Below, one piece after another: positions 35,545 to 49,969 of a DNA stretch of 64,000 nt (the stretch's first letter is position 1; each line of letters starts with the position of its first letter). The position numbers and the translations under genes are program-made. The DNA comes from Parachlorella kessleri (Eukaryota > Chlorophyta > Trebouxiophyceae > Chlorellales > Chlorellaceae). Location of the stretch: NCBI GenBank assembly GCA_001598975.1, contig BBXU01001149.1, positions 25,331-89,330 on the forward strand, written 5' to 3'. The notes below the pieces were generated by a model that saw only the letters and a list, made by a program, of their open reading frames with translations, had not been told where the DNA came from and did not search any database.

Positions 35545-36264
35545 TACAACCTTGCATAAAACAGCTCACATCATGATGATGCAAGGGAGAAGACGGCGTC
35601 CACCTGGGCCTGCATGGGGGCTTTGCCGCCAATTGTTTCTAACTGCTCTGCTGTGACGGTCCTGAAAATGCCAACAAATGGCAGGTCTGCCTTCCATTCT
35701 TGATGTGAAAGGTGCCTGGCATCTGATATATCGAGTATGCACGTGGCAGGGCCGCCTACAAGACTAGAATGTCCCACAAACTGTCCTGCCCCTGGCGCAA
35801 GTCATTCTTACAACCGAGTGGAGAGGCGCAGCAGAACGTGATGCCAGCCTCCGTCAAATAATAGCGGAAGCGAAGGAAACAATGTGCGGAGACAGTTAAC
35901 TAAATTTGCTCCTCTCTGTCCCGAGACCGGCACAGTTGGTAATATGCAGGCGGTGGTACCAGCCAGGGACCCAGACCAATCGGGGACACCTCTGAAATAC
36001 CAAAAAGCTGAAGGCAAGACGGCCCAAGGGCGGGCGCGGACTCGCAGGCTCGAAGAAAAAGCAACACAACAGCAAACACAGTTTCGCCAGCACTGGGTGC
36101 GGCGATGGTTTTACACAGTGTCAGCTTACACATCCCATTCGGTGACCAGACACCCACACGATGGCTGTAGTAGTCCCAGGACACGGCTTGGCAGTATAGC
36201 TAGTGCAGCTGAGGACATAGACCAAGGGTAGGCTGCTTCACAAGTGCCGGTAGGGGCGAACCGC
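35545..36264. other. MSH5 upstream region and FNR 3' region
   Basis: Both flanking genes are on the minus strand. A minus-strand frame at 35571-35777 directly above MSH5 could be an unrecognised 5' exon or UTR; it has no family match. The FNR 3' UTR with two TGTAA signals occupies the low end. Confidence 0.5.
36126..36130 (-). terminator. TGTAA poly(A) signal of FNR (first)
   Basis: TTACA on the plus strand, about 135 nt past the FNR stop. A second TGTAA follows at 36111-36115. Either could serve. Confidence 0.6.
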
Positions 36265-40294
<4,030 letters not shown>

Positions 40295-43200
40295 CTGCAG
40301 CCACAGCACAACACGCAATTCTAACACCGCACTAGCCAGAGAAAACGCCGCAATAAAGCGTCCAAGTACTATTCCTTTACCTTGGATTGAATACGTGATG
40401 GAGGGACCCACAGGACTGGAGTCTGAGACGGGGGGCAGGAGATAAGTTGCTGGTGGGGGTCGATGGAGCAGGCGCGGGAAGGGGCTCCTGATAGACCCAG
40501 GCCTTGCTTGAATCAGTGGGTTTTCAACTCTCAAAGCCTATGTTACTAGAAAATTTGGCAGTACGGGGGCTGTTCGTTCACCACGTGAGGTGGGTGTCCT
40601 TCATATGTTGTGCAACCTTAACCCCACACCGCTTGAGCGATCAGGGTAGCCCAGGGTGGATGGCGAGAAGCAGGGTGTGAAAGACTGTGTGCAGACCGTT
40701 CCTGCCGACCCTAAGTGGCTCAGTGAGGAGGCATCTCAGAGGGCCACTGCTTGCGGCTCTGGATTCCTGCCCCCTGAGCTATCCTGGCAAAGAGCGGGTC
40801 TGGCCCTTGAAAGATGTGTTAAATCGCAGCTTTGTGCCAGCTATGGCTGGAGCTAGGAAACCTCTACAACTCAAACGCTTGTTTCATACTAGCTCTTGGA
40901 GCCATCCCTTTTAACCTGGGAACTGTGGCCACAAGGTTCTAGGTATTGACTTGCTTCGACATTAGCCCACCCTCCTATGCAGCATGCGGCCCAGGTTAAC
41001 AGCAGTGAGCGTGGCAAGTCCGTGCCCCTTACCAGCTTCCAGACCAAGCAGCCTGGTAAAGGTTAGCGCCTATTACATAATGCTGAGCCAGTTGGGCATG
41101 CCCAACTTCACCCCGGTCAGCGACAGATCCAGCAGCTGCTGGAGTTGCAAGGGGATGTGAGGCGGACTGCAGCTGGCCCGGACTGGCCAGGAATTCGCAG
41201 CCGCCAGCCCCCAATCCAGGCAAAAAGTTAACTGGGTTCTGTCAGTGGACGGGGTGAAGCGGGGCAGCCTGACTGACTCAGCATAATGTTGTTGGCCTTG
41301 GCCTTTGACCAGTGATACTTGACCTGGCATCTGACGGTGGCGGTGGACTTGCTGCGCACATTGCTGCTGATGTGGGTCCCAAGCTGCATAGGAGGTAAGC
41401 AACACTGTTTGAACAAGCCAACCATCCGAATCATGTAGACAAGGTCCCCAGGTAAGGAAGTCCCAGATGATAAGGGCCATCTCAAGCCCACACCCGTGCC
41501 GCTGGGGTACCCCTTCACTGTTGTGTAGAATGGTGACGGCGTGCAAGGGAGGAGAGGTAGGGGTGAACTGTACCTGCAATGCTAGATGCAGTGATTTGGT
41601 AAGGATGGCAGGCAATGTGAATAGAGATGAGGTAGGGGCAAACTGGACTGCATCCATGCCATCATGGTAAGGGTCTTGCCGAGGCTGTACACACACACTG
41701 CGGGGCGGACCAACAGCAAAGTTGGGATGCATTGTGGTTGTAAGGGTCTTCCCTGAGCTCTGACCCAATAGGTCTCTCCCGAAGACAAGCTAAGGCCACT
41801 GGATCAGCAGGGCTGGGTAGGTAGTTACCGCAAGGCCCGCACTCCTGACAGCGCAGTTTGCAAGGAATATACGTTAGGTCTCATACAACGCTAGAACCTA
41901 CTGACCGGCTTGTGGAAATAGGTACCACAGCAAGTATGCATGCTGGCATGTGCATGACTCAGAAGACATGCCCCAAACCTTGCAGAATCCATGATGCGAA
42001 CCGGCATCACACAACACTCAAGTGGAAGAGATTAAGAAACATCTCCACCAAGCAGAAGAGAAAAGCAAAACCTTTCGGACCGCCTCCACAGGTGTTTTCC
42101 TGGTGATACACGCCCAAGCCATGGTGTGCACAACACGACATTGCGCCAGGCCTTTCCTATCACCAAACCGACTCAGAGGGACGCCGCCTTCAACCTGGCA
42201 CACATACAAAGACAGGAGAGAGTGGCAGCACAGCGCCCTCCGACCTGACATCACTAAAACACTTACGCTCGGGAGAGAAGGGAGAGAGAGCACAGGCTAC
42301 AAAGCACGGCACCCTGGGCCCTAAACAACCAACATGTAACAGCCATGGACAATTTATTGGCTGTTTGTGTAGCAATTATTCAGAATAGCTGCTATACCTC
42401 GGCCAGGCCCGCAAAAACTGCGCCAAGCGGCGGACCAAATGTGCCGCCTTGTGAGTGCATGCTTAGGCGTCTACTACGTAAAGTACCAACTGCTAGATGA
42501 CAAGCATGGCCCCAGAAACCTCCTTAGTACGGGGCCAGAACATGACAGCACGGCATGCAATTTGAATTGGCAAAGAACTTGAAAAGAACTTGAAAAGAAC
42601 TCCTCAGAGAGGGGGCAGTTGGGAAAATTATTTACCAGCTACAACGCTCGTGGTACAATGTCAAAGGGGCCGTTTTATCGCCCAAAGCAGCAGCCGTAGT
42701 GCAATGCGGGCCCATCCACAACAAAAAACCAACCAGTTTGGTCTTTCAGCGGCCACGCTCCCTTGTAGGGCACCCCCCCAACCTTAGTGAAACAGCCCAC
42801 AACAAGGAACGGTGGCAGTTTCCCACGCATTTATGCGAAACTCAGATACAGCGCAGGAAGGCTAACTAAGAAAGTGCAAGAGGCCAAGACCCTGTTCTCG
42901 AGGACAGCTGTGCCTCTTGAGGTCACGGACTAAGAGAAGCGACAGATAGCACCAGGACCAATCCACACGCACACCTGCCAAGCAGACAAACCATCCCATG
43001 CACATGTTCATGGTGTCAGTGCCCTAAAGGACCTTCACGCCCTTGCTACCCCAGTCTCATAATACAGTGAGGCGCCACAAGGTATGGCAACACAGCCTTG
43101 CCATATGAACGCAATCTAAATCTGTACCTTGGCACGATACTGCTCACACCGACGCATGGCTGCTTTGCAGCAGCCAGCCAGCCTGCCAGCCTCCCCACGC

Positions 43201-43375
43201 CCACCTGCTTAAGAAAAAAAGGCTTGTGGCCGTCAGGATATCGCTCAGCACAACCCACCCCCGGACACCCACAGTGGGGAAGGGATCCAGGCTGGCACCA
43301 TGCACGCTGGGCCGCAGCACAGCACAGCACAACGGCGTCGCAGGGAGCAGCCACACCGCCCCCACCGCCGGCCGG
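40295..43375. other. Gene-poor 3.1-kb region
   Basis: Contains the FNR promoter and the 3' end of the GAF-like gene. Open frames here, including a 231-codon one on the minus strand (41073-41768), show no recognisable domain or splice-supported extension. Part of 41600-41790 resembles 49640-49735 and is likely a diverged interspersed element. Confidence 0.5.
41600..41790 (-). repeat. Possible diverged interspersed element, member 1
   Basis: Minus-strand text starting GAGACCTATTGGGTCAGAGC and CTCAGGGAAGAC resembles GAGACCTACTGGCTCAGCAC and CTCAGGCAAGAC at 49640-49735. Similarity is patchy and the element type is unknown. Confidence 0.4.
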
Positions 43376-46300
43376 TCATGCCTGCATGACCTGCACTGTC
43401 GAGGCAAAATGCCGGCGGGCGCGGCTCTCCCCAAAGTACACCGCGCACGTGGGTAGCACAAAGCCAGCACCCAGCAGGGCGGCACCAGAGCGCACGCCCC
43501 ACCCGGCCGGCAGGCAGCCTGCATGAAGGAATGGAGGGAGCGCGCAGTAACGGTCAAGCTGCGGTAATGTATGTAATGTGGCAGGCACGCACGTAGCAAG
43601 AGCAAGGTCAGCTGCCGAGCAGGGGGTTCACAGCGCACGCCCCACCCGGCCGGCAGGCAACCTGCATCAAGCAATGGAGGGAGCGCGCAGGAACGGTCAA
43701 GCTGCGGTAATGTATATGTGGCAGGCACGTTGCAAGAGCAACGTCAGCGCCCAGCAAGTGGCCTCCATAGGGCATGCCACAGTCGAACGGCCGGCAGTCT
43801 GCGGGACAAAGAAAAAAGGGGCGCACACACAGTGCAAACCATGGATTAAAAGGGTCATTGCTGTATGCAGTGCACAGCCATTAGTAATGAGGTCGTCATC
43901 ATGGTTCAAGCGCCTGGCAGGCAGCCTGCAGGGTCGCACCCGGGATAGGGGGACACACAGACGACCATGAGTAATGCACGCGCAGCAGGAATCAACAAGG
44001 GATTCAGCAGGCCAGAGGGTGTGCATGTACAGTAGTATAATTGTTATGCGTCAGGGGTGGCAGGGGCAGCAGGGCCCACAAGGCCAGGTTATACAAATGG
44101 ACAACATCACCCACCTGGGTTGCAGGCCAGCAGGGGCAGCAGGGCCTTGATGAAAGAAAAACCAAAAAACAGGAGGACATCACCCACCTGGGTTGCAGGC
44201 CAGCAGGGGCAGCAGGGCCTCGCAGGGCCCCGGCAGCAGCGTCAGCATGAGCAGCATGCTGGCCAGCTGGGTGGGCAAAAAGACGGAGAAGGGCATCTGC
44301 AGGAGCCGCCATTGCAAACAGTGCTTCAGAGGGATTTGATTCCTGCATAGCTGGCCGACGCAGCTGCTGCCCAGCGCTGAAGCAACAAGGTCCTAACAAA
44401 ACGAGGCCAGCACGAGCGGCCAGTCTTTGCAGGTGTTCCCAGACACATGGCGTAACGACCTGGGCGCCAGCCAAACCCGCCAAACTGTGCTTGTCAGCAA
44501 GGAGGTTGAAGCAGGCGCACAGCGGCCAAAAACCAGCCTAAGGACACGGCACTGACAGGCTGTTCAGAAGGTACTCAAGAGCTAGGGAGCGTCGCACCTT
44601 GTTGCCTAGGGGGAAGACAAGCAGCGCCTCAGCGCCTGTGCAGCGCAGGAGCCACGGGAGCTTGCGCAGAGCTGCAAGCACCACAGGTAAGTCACATTAC
44701 CAAGATGGAAGACACAGTCGGCCAGGGAGGCTTGCGAACCTGGCACCAGATGCCACCCAGCCAGCAGTCGCTCTATACAGACCAATGGTGGTGTGTAGCT
44801 ACGCAAGCAAGTGAGCGCCCCTGGTGACCCTGCCGGCATGAGACTGCCTTGCCCGTCACCTGCCACGACCAGTTGCAGAGCCCCTTGGCAGCCAAGGCTT
44901 GCCCAAGCCTGCTTGTAGCAGACCGCCCTCTTAACCTTCTGCACATGGTGGTATCCCTGAGAGCGAATCCGGCCACCATCCCAGAATAGCATAGCATAGC
45001 ACAGCACAGCACAGCACAGCGGCCTCCCTCCCTCCCGCCCTACCTGTGGTGGGCAGGACTTGCAGCAGCGCGGGCGCCGCGGCAAAGCGGTAGTGCAGCA
45101 TGTGCAGCAGCGTGACGGGGATAAGCAACCACGGCCGCCAGCGCACATACCTGCGCGTCACCCTGGCCGCGGGCATGCACAGTGAGACAGGGTGAGTTGC
45201 ACAGCGAGAGAGGGTGAGTTGCAGGGGGAGACAGGGTGAGTTGCACAGCGAGACAGGGTGAGTTGCAGGGTGGGACAGGGTGAGTTGCAGGGGGAAACAG
45301 GGTAAGTTGCACAGCGAGACAGGGTGGGTTGCACAGTGAGACAGGGTGACTTGCAAGGGGAGCGGTGTGCCCGGTATGGGCCGGTGTTGGCCATCATGGG
45401 CCGTCAGAGTATACGCGGTTCAAGGCAAGAGGGGGCACAGTTGGGGTAGAGCGGCTCGGTGATGCTAGCAGTCGCCAGCAGATGGACCAGCAGCCAGAAG
45501 ATGCCACTAGGCATCACAGGTATGTTAGGGTATAATAAAGTTAACCCATTCCATTCCGCCCAGAGCACAGTGGTCACCTCTGGCAGCCAGCCAGCCACTA
45601 CACCAACAGCTACAGACCCTACTGAGCGTGCTGGGATCAGATACTCGCCACCCGCTGCACAACACGATGATCACTGCCGGCAGCGCCAGCACCCAAGCCA
45701 GCCAGCTACCGCTGGGGAGCATACCAGACCATCCCAGAGCACGCTGGGATCCAGGTACTCACCACTCGGTGCAGGTCACAATGGTGACGGCCGGCAGCGC
45801 CAGTACCCAGGCCAGCCAGATGTTGGTGGCCACGCCAAGCACGCCTGGTGGGTCCAGGGCGGCAGTACAGGCAAAGGCCACGAGGTACACCAGGTGGAAC
45901 AGCAGGTCCATCTGCACACGGCGTGCCATATAGCCAGCAGAACTACGTTAATGCCAAGCCTGAATGCCGTCTTTTAAGGTTATTAGGATCAAGACCGTGA
46001 GAACCACGAAGAGGTGCCCAGACACGCGGAGGTGGGCCTTGCAGCATGCCGACGCTTGGGCGATGATACAGGCAATTAAAGAGGGCAGAGGCCCCAGCCA
46101 TGAAGGCTTCGTGACCCAGCCTACCGCGTCCCTGGATTACCAGGGGTAAGCTCAGCACTATGTTTACGGCAGAAGGTACTGCAAACAGAGCAAGTAAGAG
46201 CAGGGAAGCTTGAGCAAGATTCTCGCCATACCTTGCACAGATCCTGCGCCTGCTCCTGCCGGAACCTTCTCTCCACCACGGGATCCCTGAACGTCAGCAG

Positions 46301-49066
46301 CAGCCCCTGGCGCAGCGTGGCGGCGCTGAGCGCGCTCCGTGCACGCTTTGCCGCTGCTTTGGGGTCCTCCTCCTCCGCATACCCTTCGCTACTTGTGCTG
46401 CCGCATGGCTCCAGCTCTGCATACTTCTGCTGCTGCTGCTTGGGATGCGGGAGGCTGCCCTTCCCGCCTTTTCCTGCCACAAAGGGCGACGCCTCGAACT
46501 CGCCGGAAGAGGTGCCTGGCTCGGAGAGAACGCCCTTGCTGCGGTAGCGAAGCCCCTCGGTGCCAGCAGACGGCTTCTTTGGTGACTCGTACGCCCCAGC
46601 GGCAGCCGCCGCCGCCATCCTCGCTGCGTCAGCCGCAACCGCCGCCGCTGTCGGCTGGCCGGCAGCCGACTCATACAGAGCACCAGCGGCCGCCGCCGCC
46701 AGGCCCGCAGCCTGTTCTGCTACAACCGCCGCTGCCGGTGCCGCCCGCCGCTCGTCCGCTGCCGGCGCCGCTGCCACAGCTGCCTCCATAGCCGCCCAGG
46801 GCACCTCCTCCGCTCCTGCCTGGCCCGGCTCAACCCACTGCTGCTCGATGAGCAGCCGCTCAGCTTGCACCAGGGCTGCTGCCGCCGTCGCCGCGGGCCC
46901 CGTCTCGGGCCCCTCCTCCTCTTCCTTCGCCGGCTGCTGCTGCTCCAAGGAGGGCAGCGTTCGCTGCGAAGATGAGGCCAGGGGTGTGCTGGGGGCCTCC
47001 AAGGAGCCACGCACGACCCCTATCCCCTGCAGCTCTTGCTGCTGTGCTTCTTTCAGAGCCTGCTGCTGCTGCTGCCGCCCCTGCCGTTGCTGCTCATCCT
47101 CGTACTGCTCCTCTTGCTGCTGCTGCTGCTGCTGCTGATGGGAGGCGGTGGCAGGGCCGGCTAGGTTTGCGGCGGTCTGCGGCGGGGCCGAGCCGCCGGG
47201 AGGGCCCCCTGGCCCAAGGTCATCAAGGCAACGGCCAAAGGGGGCATCCTCTTCTGGCTCCTGCGCAACAGCAGGGCAGCGGCACAGGCATGGCAACAGG
47301 GATCAGGCCGGCCTGGGGGCAACGCAAGGAGGGCGGGATGGTGGTCTGCATGCAACCAGGCCGCCAGCCTAGGCTTGGGAATGGGCTGCCAGCTGCTTGA
47401 CAGGTATCCAAGCCTCGGCTTTCTAGTTACCGGCTCTGCCGCCACCAGCGGCAATGCCATGCAGCTGGCAACTACCAGGCCGTGGTGGGCCTATGCTCCT
47501 GCTTCTCCCCCCTTTCCCCAGCGCAGCACACGCTCGCCGGGCAGCGGCGACACTCAACCCGACGCGCACGCCCCCCTTGCGCCACTGCGCTGCTACCGCA
47601 AGAGCTGCTGTCTTCCGCTGGACTGTGGACTCACCTCCTCCTCCCCAGTGCAGCAAACACACTCGGTGCCCGGCAGCGACATGAGCTTGGACATGTCCTG
47701 GACCTTAGTCAGGCTGACTAACAGGAGGTAGGGGCCTAGGCAGCGGCAGAGCTCTTCCAGCTCAGCATGGGCCCTGTAACAGAGGAGGCAAGACCATGGC
47801 GGGTGGCTGGTGGGCTCGCCCAGTAACAAGCAATACCATCAATGACTCCAAAGCCAATGTGGGCCCTGCGACAGGGGAGGCAAAACGATGACGGTGTGGC
47901 TGGCAGTCTTGTCAACAATAAGCACTACCAGCGGCAACCCCAAAGCTAGCATGGGCGGTGCTGAGAGGCAGAGACGACAGGATTTCGACAAGCGCTTCCA
48001 TTGCGTGGAAAGTGATAATATGCTATCATGGGCTGCGGGCCCCACAAGGCAGCGGGCTGTGCAGCTAGCTGGTGCGCTGCTGGTCTTTCCTAAGCCTCAA
48101 ACCTTCGCCTTGTGGCCACGTGTTGAAAAATATAGTGATCGCCCCCCCCCCCCCCTCCCGCCCAACACACACACCCACGACCTGGTGCCTTGCTCCCAGC
48201 CTGCAATGGATGGTCTAGCAAGCATCCCTACCACCAACCGACAAACCTGTCCGACAGGGGTTCTGCTAGGCCCAGCTGCACCGCGCCTATATAGGACTGA
48301 CAGGGGCCGTCGTAGTGCCTCTCCACCCCCACCGGGTAGCACACCACACTTGTAGTTGGGGGGCCATCGCCTGCTGACTGCCACTTGTCTCCCCTGCAAG
48401 AGCCAGGCCAGGCAAAATACCTCAGCCTACACTGTTGTTCACGGCCTTCATGCTTGCAGCTCGTTCCTCATTCCCAAATCTCTTTACTTGTTGACGCAGC
48501 TGGCACCCGTCATACTGCTGTCTAACCCCTTTCTGTCACGTGCAATTCCACCTACAAGTGTCGCTTCGGAACCTTGCCTCGTATCTGGTAATACCTGACA
48601 CACTTCCCCTGCTGCAGATCTAGACCTGGCAGGACTTGTAATCAGTAGCAGCCTTAGCAAATAGTGCAACGGGTGCTATGCCATGGCTTACATGCCAGGG
48701 GACACAGCCAAGGCCACCGGCTTGCCCTCCCTCATCGCCAGCCCCGCCATGCTGCTCTGGAGCGACACCATGGTCAGCAGAATAGGGCCGGGTTGGAGCA
48801 AGTCATCCGTCACAAAGAGTCCCGACCCGCAGCGGATGGACACCCTGCGGTCATCACAAAGCCTTGGCATCGCCCCTTGCGAGTGGCGACACGCTAAAAT
48901 CCAACGTGAAGCCTAGAACCTGCTCGGACCTGGCAAAGGTTGCGAAGGGCAGGCTTTGGCGAAGTTCGCTAGACAATGCCTCCGACACCAGCTGCGTGCC
49001 AAAGCAGGCTGCCACCGCAGCCGTCAACTCCTCGGGCACGGAAGTAACCGAGCTGAGCCCCTCCAT
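43376..49066 (-). CDS. GAF-like domain plus multi-pass membrane protein
   Basis: Ten exons (48930-49066, 48692-48844, 48247-48393, 47635-47773, 46232-47260, 45763-45911, 45044-45150, 44598-44671, 44188-44296, 43376-43518) close exactly in frame at 728 residues. Residues 1-192 resemble a GAF sensor fold (SIRCGSGLFVTDDL, SYIGAVQLGLAEPLSDRAHA, LEELCRCLGPYLL); this is tentative. Residues 193-535 are a low-complexity linker rich in Gln, Ala and Glu, including a run of eight Gln. From about 508 comes LRQGLLLTFRDPVVERRFR, then about five hydrophobic segments (MDLLFHLVYLVAFACTAAL, IWLAWVLALPAVTIV, WLLIPVTLLHMLH, FLPTQLASMLLMLTLL, GAALLGAGFVLPTCAVYF). I do not recognise the family. A skipped candidate exon lies at 45414-45512. 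Several introns carry duplicated exon ends. Confidence 0.75.
43485..43935 (-). repeat. Tandem copies of an acceptor and exon start (last exon of GAF-like gene)
   Basis: The acceptor plus exon start (GCAG|GCTGCCTGCCGGCCGGGTGG) near 43485-43521 recurs near 43630-43664 (GTTGCCTGCCGGCCGGGTGG), near 43775-43805 (ACTGCCGGCCGTTCGACTG) and near 43910-43935 (GCTGCCTGCCAGGCGC). The intervening pyrimidine-rich text CATTACCGCAGCTTGACCGT is also repeated. Period is about 125-142 bp; divergence grows with distance from the real exon. Confidence 0.9.
44104..44220 (-). repeat. Exact 44-bp duplication of an exon end with its donor
   Basis: 44177-44220 (end of exon 9 of the GAF-like gene plus GTGGGTGATG donor) is identical to 44104-44147, 73 bp downstream in transcript direction. 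Either donor could be used in principle; the first keeps phase with the next exon. Confidence 0.95.
45181..45356 (+). repeat. Minisatellite, eight 22-bp units
   Basis: Units follow AGNGAGACAGGGTGAGTTGC plus two variable bases, with eight units spanning 176 bp. It lies in an intron of the GAF-like gene just before an acceptor; on the transcribed strand it is pyrimidine-rich (CTCACCCTGTCTC). Confidence 0.92.
45552..45820 (-). repeat. Three copies of an exon end and donor (GAF-like gene, TM exon)
   Basis: The real exon end is at 45763-45820 (WLAWVLALPAVTIV...TEW). A clear copy lies at about 45627-45706 (WLAWVLALPAVIIV) and a more eroded one at about 45552-45600 (AGWLPEVTTVLWAEW), both in the downstream intron. 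Confidence 0.85.
47766..47905 (-). repeat. Duplicated acceptor and exon start (GAF-like exon 4)
   Basis: The acceptor region and GGCCCATGCTGAG start at 47766-47812 resemble 47857-47905 (GGCCCACATTGG with a matching upstream tract), 91 bp away in the upstream intron. Confidence 0.8.
48491..48552 (+). repeat. Dispersed ~60-bp repeat, copy 4
   Basis: GACGCAGCTGGCACCCGTCA followed by ACTGCTGTCTAACCCCTTTC and a CACGTGCAATTCC tail, in an intron of the GAF-like gene. Confidence 0.85.
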
Positions 49067-49969
49067 GACGGCCCCAGCGGCTGGATGTTTTCACGCGGTT
49101 AGCAGCCAGCCACACTACACGTTGCTCTTCCAGCCAACAAGGAACGCGCAGGTCCACTGGAGTCCTGAGATGGCCCGTTCCATACTCTGGGGGGCTGCCT
49201 TGGCCGGGGCACAGGAGTGCCCTTAGGTGGGACCAGTACAGGCTCCCGCCGTTTGCGCAGCCTGGAAATAGCTAGGAAAGTTCCTTGCAGGCTCGGTGCT
49301 TGTGTTGCCAGTGTGCAGTACTCGTCTATGCTTTGCTAGTAGCTCGCCTGCTTCAGGCTTGGGGGCTTTTCGTCACATCATGCCTGGGTGGGCTTGCCCC
49401 TCGTGTCGCCGCTGAGAGTGCTTCAAGCACCACGCCAGTAAGCTGAAATCTAATAGCATGTATCTCGTGGCGTTCTACAGTCGATACAACTAACCGGACC
49501 AGACGGTATAGCCCAAACAGTAGGTCCAGAGGTCAGTGCCAGTGGGGCAAAGGCCTGCAACCTGTATTCTCCGGGGGGTTCTATAATTAGCATGGGTGGC
49601 AGATAGTGCGAACAGGGAATGAGAGCTGGGCTGGTCTGGAGTGACAGTGCTGGATGCAGAATGAGCCTGAGTCTTGCCTGAGTGCTGAGCCAGTAGGTCT
49701 CTCTATAAGGTATATCCAGCCTCGTCGGCCAAAGATCTGACGTCTTCTTCAGACGTACTGTAGAGGGCACCAGAAGGCAACCTGGGCTAGTTGCTGTTAT
49801 ACCCAGCAAGAACAGGAGACTGGCCTTCCCAGCTGCATAAATGTGCTACCCCCCCCCCCCCTCCTCAGTGCACACACGGGACACACCCGCCCACACAGCA
49901 GACCGGATGTAAGGCACACCAGCACCAGTGAAGTCACTACGTCCCAGCTATCTAGCTTGTACAGCCCAG
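49067..49969. other. Intergenic, GAF-like gene upstream region
   Basis: Holds the GAF-like gene promoter and the 3' UTR of the PPR-SMR gene. A 13-C run lies at 49849-49861, and 49640-49735 resembles part of 41600-41790. No coding exon is supported. Confidence 0.5.

Noticed and set aside
35571..35777. Additional 5' exon of MSH5
   Set aside because: The frame is open but has no similarity to MSH5 N-termini and the main model starts with a good ATG; left as a possibility only.
41073..41768. 231-codon minus-strand open frame
   Set aside because: No recognisable domain, no splice-supported partners, composition like its surroundings; treated as non-coding or element remnant.
45181..45356. CRISPR-like array
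   Set aside because: The 22-bp units are contiguous without unique spacers and lie in a eukaryotic intron, so this is a minisatellite.
46560..47138. Long plus-strand frame rich in Ala/Cys/Ser
   Set aside because: Antisense shadow of the Gln/Ala-rich exon of the GAF-like gene, produced by trinucleotide repeats.
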